This document shows positions 35,960 through 44,900 of a stretch of DNA of 58,151 nucleotides, in pieces. Each line of letters begins with the position of its first letter. Position 1 is the first letter of the stretch. The position numbers were made by a program, and so were the translations under genes. The stretch is from Elusimicrobiota bacterium (lineage in GTDB: Bacteria; Elusimicrobiota; Elusimicrobia; UBA1565; UBA9628): positions 1 through 58,151 of the forward strand of contig JACPOW010000016.1 of the NCBI GenBank assembly GCA_016191335.1, written 5' to 3'. Under the pieces are notes generated by a model that made no database searches, was not told where the DNA came from, and saw only the letters and a list, made by a program, of their open reading frames with translations.

Positions 35960-35965
35960 TAAAAT
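35960..35965 (+). promoter_or_regulatory. -10 box (TAAAAT) of the putrescine aminotransferase-like gene
   Basis: TAAAAT is preceded by TTAACG with an 18-base gap and followed by a 26-base leader with the ribosome site AGGAGA before ATG 35992. This is a conventional, leadered promoter. Confidence 0.5.
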
Positions 35966-35991
35966 GCGGCTTCGTCAGGAGAACGATCCGC

Positions 35992-37344
35992 ATGGGACAG
36001 AATCTCAAAGCCGCGAAAGCCGAATCCGCCTGGGTGCTCGACCTCATCGCGAAGAAGAAGCTCACCCCCGCCGAGAAGAAGAAGGTCATCGGCGAGTCGG
36101 TCAAGTACTGGGTCGACCACGTCAACGAGGGCTTCCTGAAATACCGGAAGTCCGTCAGCACCGACTACACGGCCGTCGAGTGGGAAGACGACGGCGCGGT
36201 GTTCCGGGACATCAACGGCAAGGAATTCATCGACATGCTCGGCGGCTTCGGCGTCTACGTCACCGGCCACCGCCACCCCAAGGTCCTCAAGGCCGTCATG
36301 GACCAGCTCGGCCGCCAGGGCATCCACTCGCAGGAGCTCATCGACCCCCTGCGCACCTATCTCGCCCACCTCGTCTCCCTCATCACGCCCGGCGACCTGC
36401 AGTACGCCTTCCTGACCAACTCCGGCACCGAGTCGGTCGAGGGCTGCCTGAAGATGGCCGTCCTCACCACCGGCCGCCACAAGTTCATCGGCGCCATCGG
36501 CGGCTTCCACGGCAAGAGCATGGGCTCCCTCGGCGGCACCTCGAAGGCCGTCTTCCGCGAGCCGTTCCTCCCCCTGCTCAACTGGTCGCACGTGCCCTAC
36601 GGCAACGTCGACGCGCTCAAGACGATGATGGAGTCCTGCGACTTCTCCGGCGACCGCGTCGCCGCCGTCGTCCTCGAGCCGATCCTGGGCGAGGGCGGCA
36701 TCGTCGTCGCCCCTCCCGGCTACCTCGCCGCCGCGCGAGCGCTGTGCGACAAGTTCGGCGCGATGCTCATCCTCGACGAGATCCAGTCCGGCATGGGCCG
36801 AACCGGCAAGATGTTCGCCTGCGAGCACGACGGCGTGGTCCCCGACCTGATGGCGCTCGGCAAGGGCTTCGGCGGCGGCATCATGCCCATCGGCGCGGTC
36901 GTCGGCACGGCCAAGACCTGGGAGAAATACATCGACAACCCGTTCCTGCACACGACGACCTTCGGCGGCAACCCCCCCGCGTGCGCGGCGGCCATCGCCA
37001 CCATCAACGTGCTCCTCGACGAGGACCTCCCCCGCCAGGCGGCGGAGAAGGGCGCGTACATGCTCAAGCAGCTGAACGCCCTCGCCGAGAAATACCCTCG
37101 CATCCTCAAGCTCGCGCGCGGCCGCGGCCTCATGCTCGGCATGGAGTTCATGGACAACGACCTCGGCTACGAGGTGGCCAAGCAGCTGTTCGGGCGCAAC
37201 ATCCTGATCAGCGGCACCTACATCAACGCCCGCGTCCTGCGATTGGAACCCGCGCTGACCATCAGCCGCGCCCAGCTCGACACCTTCCTCGGCGCCCTCG
37301 AGGAATCACTCAAGGCCGTGGCCAAGGCGCGCGGACTGAAATGA
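35992..37344 (+). CDS. Putrescine (diamine) aminotransferase-like, class III
   Basis: 450 residues. It resembles E. coli putrescine aminotransferase along its length: VNEGFLKYRKSV, IHSQELIDPLRTYLA, FHGKSMGSLGGTSK, FREPFLPLL, ILDEIQSGMGRTGKMFACEH and FLHTTTFGGNP. The PLP lysine is Lys291 in ALGKGFGGG. The expected reaction is transfer of an amino group from putrescine or cadaverine to 2-oxoglutarate, giving an aminoaldehyde (family knowledge). The aldehyde dehydrogenase at 529 could take the product further, but the genes are 34 kb apart. Start ATG 35992 is set by AGGAGA seven bases upstream. Confidence 0.88.
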   Translation: MGQNLKAAKAESAWVLDLIAKKKLTPAEKKKVIGESVKYWVDHVNEGFLKYRKSVSTDYTAVEWEDDGAVFRDINGKEFIDMLGGFGVYVTGHRHPKVLKAVMDQLGRQGIHSQELIDPLRTYLAHLVSLITPGDLQYAFLTNSGTESVEGCLKMAVLTTGRHKFIGAIGGFHGKSMGSLGGTSKAVFREPFLPLLNWSHVPYGNVDALKTMMESCDFSGDRVAAVVLEPILGEGGIVVAPPGYLAAARALCDKFGAMLILDEIQSGMGRTGKMFACEHDGVVPDLMALGKGFGGGIMPIGAVVGTAKTWEKYIDNPFLHTTTFGGNPPACAAAIATINVLLDEDLPRQAAEKGAYMLKQLNALAEKYPRILKLARGRGLMLGMEFMDNDLGYEVAKQLFGRNILISGTYINARVLRLEPALTISRAQLDTFLGALEESLKAVAKARGLK

Positions 37345-38927
37345 TCGGTCTCGTCCTGCTCGCCGCCGTCTCCGCGTCGGCGGCGGAAGGCTCCTTGGTG
37401 CTGTCCCGCCCGGCGAAGGCCGTCCTCAACGAGCGCATCGAGCTCAAGCCCATCGCGGGACACCACTTCAACGTCGAGGCGCCGCAGAAGTGCGGCAAGA
37501 ACAAGGCCGACGAGGTGACGCCGCGCGTGTTCCGCTGCCGGCTCGCGTCGTCGGGAGAGGTCGAGGTCGTCGCCAGCGTCTGCGACGACGCCAAGACCTT
37601 CTGCCGCCAGGAGCGTTTCACCGTCTCGGTCGCCGGCAAGAAAAAGGACGCCCAGCGGACGAAGGTCGAGCCCAAGCCTCACGCTTTCGCTCCGGGCTTC
37701 CTCGTCAACGAGCCGGGCAAGGCGGTGACCTTCGCCCGCCGCGCCCACGAGCCGATCTTCGTCCACTTCTACGGCATCTGGTGCCCGCCCTGCAACATGC
37801 TCGAGGAAGGCGTGTACCCGACCGAGACCTTCCAGAAGGCCGCCGAGGGCTTTCAGCTCCTGGCCCTCGACGCCGACGCCGAGCTGTCCTGGGACTGGAA
37901 GGCCCGCTTCAAGGTCGGCGGCTACCCGACCCTGCTCGTCCTCGACGAGCGCGGCCAGGAGGTCTCCCGCGCCGTCGGCTACCGCTCCCCCGAGGCGCTG
38001 GCCGCCTTCCTCGCCGAGTCGCGCCGCCTTCTCGACGAGCCCATCGAGGTCGCCGCCCTCGCGGTCGCGAAAGCCGGCCCGGAGGAGGACGGCCCGCGCC
38101 GCGCCCGCGTCGCCCGCTGGCGCCTGGAGCGCGGCGAGCCCGCCGAGGCCCTCGCCGCCGCCGCCAAGGCCCCCGCCGCCCGGCGCGAGTCTTTGCTCGC
38201 CGCCAAGGAGATCGCGTCCAAGTCCGATGACGCCGCGGGGCTTCTCTCCGCTCTGACCGCGCTCACCTCCGAGTATCCCGACGACGCGGAGTTCACTGAT
38301 TGGGCGAGCGACCTCCTCGAGCGCGACCGCCCCACCGGCGAGGCGCTGTGGGGCGCGGTGCGGGCCTCCGTCGCGCGCTGGGCCGTGGACCCCAAGCTCA
38401 GCGAGCACGGGCTGGTCCCCGGCGACATGTTCGCCTCCGAGGCCTCCTTCCTGGAAACCTTGGGCAAGGAGGACCTCGCGAAGAACGCCTGGTCCCACGC
38501 CGCCGAGGCCTACGGCGCCGACGCCAAGGCCTCCAAGCTCAAGCTCGCGCGCGGCGCGAACCTGGAACGCGCCTACTGCCTCGCCAAGGCCGGCCGCCTC
38601 GACGAGGCCCGCAAGCTGTACGACTCGCTCGTCGGCGCCTACCCCGACGAGTTCACCTTCCAATACGGCTACGCGCGGCTCCTGTTCGAGCAGAAGGAGC
38701 TCCCCGCCGCCTTGATCTCCGCCCGCGCCGCCGTCAAAGCCGGCTACGGCGACAACTGGCTGCGCGCCGTCGCCCTCGAGGCGAAGGTCCTCAAGGCGAT
38801 GGGCCTGAAGGAAGAGGCGGCGAAGTCCTTGGACGCCGCCCTGGCCGAGGCCGCCGCGCCGAAATCCGCTGCGGTGCGCACGCACCGTTATCTCGCGGAA
38901 TTGCGGCGCCTACGCGCCGACCTCTGA
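37341..38927 (+). CDS. Exported thioredoxin-fold protein with TPR-like C-terminus
   Basis: 528 residues, ATG 37341 overlapping the upstream TGA. Signal peptide MIGLVLLAAVSASAAE; residues ~20-105 resemble a DsbD-alpha-like immunoglobulin domain with three cysteines (KCGKNK, FRCRL, VCDDAKTFC); ~115-230 a thioredoxin domain with active site GIWCPPCNMLEEGVY (Cys148, Cys151) and cis-Pro in VGGYPTLLVLDE; ~240-528 helical TPR-like repeats. It probably reduces or shuffles disulfides in the periplasm with a protein-binding tail. No DsbD transmembrane part is present, so its electron donor must be elsewhere. Confidence 0.83.
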   Translation: MIGLVLLAAVSASAAEGSLVLSRPAKAVLNERIELKPIAGHHFNVEAPQKCGKNKADEVTPRVFRCRLASSGEVEVVASVCDDAKTFCRQERFTVSVAGKKKDAQRTKVEPKPHAFAPGFLVNEPGKAVTFARRAHEPIFVHFYGIWCPPCNMLEEGVYPTETFQKAAEGFQLLALDADAELSWDWKARFKVGGYPTLLVLDERGQEVSRAVGYRSPEALAAFLAESRRLLDEPIEVAALAVAKAGPEEDGPRRARVARWRLERGEPAEALAAAAKAPAARRESLLAAKEIASKSDDAAGLLSALTALTSEYPDDAEFTDWASDLLERDRPTGEALWGAVRASVARWAVDPKLSEHGLVPGDMFASEASFLETLGKEDLAKNAWSHAAEAYGADAKASKLKLARGANLERAYCLAKAGRLDEARKLYDSLVGAYPDEFTFQYGYARLLFEQKELPAALISARAAVKAGYGDNWLRAVALEAKVLKAMGLKEEAAKSLDAALAEAAAPKSAAVRTHRYLAELRRLRADL

Positions 38928-38935
38928 CGGAAGCT

Positions 38936-38955
38936 GGCTATCCTCAAGGATAGCC
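38936..38955. terminator. Hairpin between convergent genes
   Basis: GGCTATCC-TCAA-GGATAGCC: perfect 8-base stem and 4-base loop in the 44-base gap between the thioredoxin-TPR gene and the convergent giant gene. A second GC hairpin (GCGC..GCGC) follows. There is no T tract, so termination by this element alone is uncertain. Confidence 0.45.
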
Positions 38956-38971
38956 GCGCGCGAAAGGCGCG

Positions 38972-41900
38972 TCAGAACATGTCGTGGCGGGGCGGCCAGT
39001 CGTCGCGGAAACGCGGGTTGCTGGGGCCGCGAGGGAACGAGGGCGACGACGAAGGGGCGGCCGACGACGTGGAGCCGGGGTGGATGTCGGGGACGCTCCC
39101 CTTCGGCTCGGCGGCGCGGCGGCTGAAGAACGGGTCGCGCGCGTAGGCGATGGCGCGCAGGGCCGCGGCGGTCTTCATGGGCCGGGTCTGGTTGGTCAGC
39201 ATCTCCTGCAGCTTCGAGGGCTTGGGCGAGCCGTCGGCGTTGAGGCCCTGCGAACGCGAGTACTCCTCGAACTTGCCGCTGCGCACCAGGACGCGGGCCC
39301 AGGCGTCGGGCGAGTTGAAGTAGGCCTGCTCGTTGACGCTGGCGATGTCGCCCGGGGACTGGTCCATCAGCTCCTCGAGAGGCGCGAGCGTGTCCGCGCC
39401 GCCGGAGAGCTGGGCCGTCACGACGTACGCGTAGAGGATCGGCCAGGAGGAGCCCAGGCTGTAGTCCTTCACCCCGCGCGCGTCGAGGTAGCGCTTCATC
39501 GCGTCGCCGAGGCCGATCGTGAGCCCGAGGCGGGAGACCATGGCGGCCCAGGCGCGCGACATCTCGTAGCCGGTGCGCGAGTAGCTCGTCTGCGTCTTCA
39601 TCATGTTGTGCAGGCGGGCGAGGGCCTCGGGGCTCGTCTCGGTCTCGCCGGCGAGCTTGAGGGCGGCCTGGCGCACGGGCTCGGCGCTGTTGGTGCCCCG
39701 GAAGGTGGTGTCGCGGAATATGCGCTGCAGCTCCTCGGTCCGGCCGAGGCGCTTCATCAGCGCGAGATAGGAGTCGGCGTCGGTCTTCGCGTGGTCGAGG
39801 TCGGCGGGCATGCCGATCGCGCCGAGGGCGCGGTTGGCCGCGTCGGTGATGTCCGTGGTGCGGCCGCCCTTGATCTGGGCGGCGCGGTGCATCGCCTCGC
39901 GCGTGGCGGCGAGGCCGAGCCGGGCGTAGATGGCCGACAGCGCCTGCACGAGCGCGTTGTGCACGGGGACCTCGTAGTGGGAGGTGCCGGTCACGCGGCG
40001 GGCCATGTTCTCGAGCACCTGCACGTCTTCGGCTCCGCCGAAGCGCTCCAGGATGAGGGCGGCGGTCATCGCCAGCGGCCAGTCGGCGCCGACCTCGTTG
40101 GTGACCTTCGGCGAGGACCAGGTGTTCTCCGCCGGGGCCTCGAGGGCGTCCGTGCCCCACTTCTTCGCCTCGATCCAGCCGCGGGCGGTCGCCGCGTCCG
40201 ACGGCTGCGCCAGCATGGCGTAGCCCTCGGCCGCGGCGATCCGGATCGCGTGGCCGTCGCGCTGGTTCTCGGAGATGCGCGACTGGTCGATGACCCGCAT
40301 CATCAGCTCGCGGGTCTTGGCCATCTCCCGGATCTGATGAGGAGTCCCCTTCGCGGCGGGCGCGTCGCTCACGGCGGCGGCGACCTTCGCCCCCGCGGAG
40401 AGCGCCGGCGTCTCCTTGCGGATCTCGAGCCAGATCTGGGTGCCCTCGGGGCCGGTCTTGAAGCCCATGCGCGCGCCCGGGATCGCCGCGAGGCGGCGGT
40501 ACAGGTCGAGCAGGTTGTGGTCCCAGAGCAGGCGCGCGCTCAGGTTGAGGTTGTCGGCCTTCTGCTGGGCGGCGAGGTAGGACTCGGGCGCCGCGCCGCT
40601 GAAGTGCATGACCAGGGACTTCTGGTCGTCGGCGGACAGCTCGTAGGCGCCGGCGACGGCGACGCGGATGGCGTCCGCGTCCACCTTCGCCGTCACGGTG
40701 ACGGGGGCCGGGACGCCGGCCTTCGTCGCCTGCTCCTTGGCGAGCTTGACGACCTGCTTGAGCCAGCCCTCGCCCTGGCCGGAGGCCGGGGTGTCGAGCG
40801 CCTGGATCACGCTCTCGTCCCACCCGGCGGCCTTGACCGAGGCGATGACCTCCGCCGTGATCGCGCGGGTCGCCGCGTCCTTCTTCTTGGAGTTGTTGTG
40901 CTCCGCGACGACCGCGGCGGAGTTCACGGAGAGCCCCGCGCCCGGCGCGAGGAAGGCCTTCGTGCGCTCACCGGCCGTCGAGGCCGAGGCCGCGGACGCC
41001 GTCTCTTTAGGAGGCAGCGCCTTGCGCATGAGCTGGTCGAACAGGTTCTCGGACGGCTCCTCGGCGTCCACGCCGCCGGACAGGCGCTCGATGAGGGAGA
41101 AGAGCTCGGCCGCGACGGCTTCGGACGCGCCCTGCACCGTCGTGCGCGCCGTGTTCTTCTCCGGCTTCTTGCTGGCCTCGAACGTGATCTTGCCGCCGGC
41201 GTAGGTCACCTTGATCGCCGCGCCGCGGACGTCGTTTTTGCCCGCTTCGGCCTCCTTGAGGATCCACTGAGCCATCGGGTCGATGATGTTCTTCTCGATC
41301 GCCGCGGTCATCGGACGCGCGCCGTACAGCGGGCTGTAGCCGTCCACCGCGAGGAAGTCGATCACCGACTGGTCGAACGAGATGTCGGTGTCGTGCCGGT
41401 CGGACAGGAGCTGCTGGAACTCCTTGAGCTGGATCTTCGCGATGAGCGCGATGTCCTGCGGCCGCAGGCGGTTGACGCGGATCCACTTGTTCTTGGACAG
41501 CGGGTCCTCGTCCAGGCGGTTCAGGAACTCCGGCCGGAACCGCTCCTTCAGGGCGGCGCCGACCATGAGGTCGATCTCCTCGTCCCAGAGCTTGTTGACC
41601 TCCTCGACGGTCGGCAGCGGCTTGGCCGACGGGTCCACGGGCTTGCCCGCGGCGACCGCGGCGTTGTGCTCCTCGATCCGGGCGAGCATCTTCGCGTACT
41701 TCTCGCCGTCCACGCCGGACATGCCGGAGTTGGAGGTCATGATGATGACGGTGTTCTTGAAGTCCACGGTCCGGCCCTGGCCGTCCGTGAGGCGGCCGTC
41801 GTCGAGGATCTGGAGCAGGACGTCGAACACCTTCGGATGCGCCTTCTCGACCTCGTCGAAGAGCAGGACGGAGTAGGGCTTCTTGCGCACGGCCTCGGTG

Positions 41901-44900
41901 AGCTGGCCGCCCTCGCCGTAGCCGACGTAGCCGGGAGGCGAGCCGGTCAGGCGCTGGGCCGTGTGCTCCTCCATGTACTCGGACATGTCCATGCGGACCA
42001 TGGCCTCGGGGTCGTTGAACAGGAAGCGCGCGAGCTCCTTGGCGAGGTAGGTCTTGCTGACGCCGGTCGGACCGGTGAGCAGGAACTTGCCCATCGGCCG
42101 GTTCGGGTTGGAGAGGCCGGCCTTGTTGCGGCGCACCGCGTTGGCGATGGCCGTCAGCGCGGGGCCCTGGTTGACCACGCGCTTGCCGATCTCCTCCTCC
42201 ATCTTCGTGTAGCGGGCGGCGTCGTCCTCGCCCAGGTTGAGCTGGCCGGAGGCGATGCCGGTCTTGGCGGCGATCACGCGCTTGACGACCTCGGTCGTGA
42301 CCTTGCCCGAGCCGCCGGCGACGGCGTCGCGCTCGGCGTACAGGGATTCGGCCTTCTTCACGAGGCCGGCGACCTTGTTGTACATGTCCACGGGCAGGGC
42401 CAAGGTGGAGGCGATGCCCTTGTCGATGAGGGCCTGACGGGCCTCGTTGACGGCCACGACGAGCTCGCCCCACGTCTCGCGCAGGTCGAGGGTGATCGCG
42501 GCGCGCAGGTTGTCCGGGCGGGAGAGCTCGGCGGCGTCCTGCACGGCCTTGATGGACTTGTCCGGGTTGAAGTTGGTCTTGTCGAACTGGTCGGTGAGCT
42601 TGGCCGCGTCGACGAGCGCCTGGTCGGGGATGACGGCGTCGTGCAGGGCCTGCAGCCAGGACTTCATCGCGCGGAGGATGGAGGTCGTCTGCGCGACCGT
42701 CGGCTCCTCGACGTCGATCTTCTCGAAGCGGCGGCGGAACGCGTCGTCGCCCTCGATGAACTTCTTGAACTCGGAGCGGGTCGTCGTCGCGATGACCGAG
42801 ATCTTGCCGTCGCGAAGCGGGCCCTTGAGCACGTTCGCGATCTTCTGCCCCGAGTTGTCGAGGAAGAACTTCTGGATCTCGTCCATGAGGACGATGATGT
42901 CGTTGCCGCGCGACGCGTTGCCTTTGTTGAGGCGCGGCAGCAGGTCGAGGATCGCCGACAGCATGCCGACGGGGTCGTCCTGGGTCAGGATCTTGTTGAT
43001 GTCGAGCTCGACGAGCCAGCGGCCCTTGAGCCGCTCGAACTGGAGGAACGCCTGGCTGTCGGCCGCGGTGGCCGCCTCGGCGTCCTCGATCATCTCGGCC
43101 AGGCCCTCGGGCACGGCCGTCTTCCCCACGCCGGCCTCGCCGATGAGGATGACGGAGTTGCGCATGCCGCGCGGGCTGGTCACGATGGGCAGCATCCGCT
43201 TGATCTCGTCGCCGCGCCCGACGACGGGCGGGCGCTTGTCCTCGGGGTTGCGCGCGAGGGGCTTGAGCATGACGCTGAGCAGCTGCACCTGCTTGTCGGT
43301 CAGCTTGCTCTTGCCGTCGCTGAGCGTGACGTTCTGCAGGTACTCCTGCCAGGCCTGCGCCGGGTCGCGGCGCGCGACGACGGGAGCGACGGGCTCGGGC
43401 TCGGCGGCGGCGACGGCCGCGGCGGAGGGCTTCAGCTCCGGCGCGCCGGGCTGCTCCTGGAACGGGCGGATGGAGGAGGCGCCCGAGTGCGGGGCCGCCG
43501 TCTCGTCGACGAGCATCTGCAGGGTCACCGCCATGTCGGCGCCCTGCGGGACCTCGAGCAGAGCGGAGCGCTCGGAGCCGCGGAAGTTCGGGTTCACGAG
43601 CTTGAGGCGGCGGACCTCGGCGTAGTCCTTGATCGACTCCTCGGTCGCGCCCTCGCGGAAGTCGACGAGGATGGCGCGCTGATGGTCGTAGGTCTGGGCG
43701 TCCGGATAGGGCTCGGCGTCCTCGGTCATCTTCGCGGCGACGTTCGGGTGGACCTTCACGGCCTCCACGGACGCCTCGGCGGCGACCTCGGGGGCCATGT
43801 CCAGGGCCGACTGGGAGCCGGGAGCGACGATGGTGTACATGTCGCCGTGGCGGTACACGGCGCTCTGGCCGTGGCGGGCCAGCGCGGCGCGGATGTCGGC
43901 CTCGGAGGTCCCCTCGACGAACTTCACGAGGAGCGCGTTGACGGCGAACTCGGCCTTGCCGTGGGTGGTGACCTTCGCGGGGAGCGTCGGCTTGGCGGGC
44001 GGCGCGGGCGCGGGCTCCACGACGGGCTCGGGAGCGACGGCGGCGGCGGCCGCGGCGGCGCGGGCGCTCAGCGCGGCCATCGCGTCCTGGTTGACGCTGA
44101 CGGACAAGGTGAACGCGCTGCGGGCGACGCGCATCGCCATGTCGGCGACGGCCGCGGATTCCATCAGGAGCTCGTAGACGATCCGGCCCATGCCGTCGTG
44201 GGACACGGAGACGGAGTCGTGGCCCAGGGCGTGGATGAACGCGCGGGCGGCGGCCTCGTCCACGGCGTGGAAGACCGCCTCGACCTTGGTGTAGGTCGGG
44301 TTGTCGCCGCGGATCTTGGAGAGGGCTTCGGCGTCGGAGGCGTCGCCGAAGTAGGCGACGACGGCGCGGTGGGCGCGGATGGCGCGCGTCGCCGGCACGG
44401 CGCGGAACACCCGCGCGGCGCGGGCCGCGTCCTCGTCGGACTGGAAGGTCAGCTTGGTGGAGGCGATGAAGCCCATGCCGTGTCTGTCGCTGATCGTCTC
44501 CCGCGACCGGAGACCGGGCAGGTCCTCCGACATGTCGCTCATGAACTCGCCGTACTGCTCGTCGGTCATCGGGTCGGAGAACTCCACGACGAGGACATGG
44601 CCGGGAAGCGAGTCGTCGGAGGTCACGGCCTTGCCGGCGCCGGGGGCGCGGGCCGGGGCGAAGGGATGCTCCCCTTCGATGAGCGCGGGCACGGCGGCCG
44701 GCACGGCGGGAGCGGGCGCCTGGGCGGCGGGCTCGAGCGGGAGCTCGACCTGGGCGGGATCGGCGGCGGGCTCCTCGGCGGCGGGAGCTTCCGCGGCGGG
44801 CGTCCGTCCGCGGGTCAGGAGCAGGTTGTGGACGAAGCGGGAGACGACGACGGTCTTCACCTCGGCCTCGTCGGCCAGGGCGCGGGCGAGCTCGGCGGCT

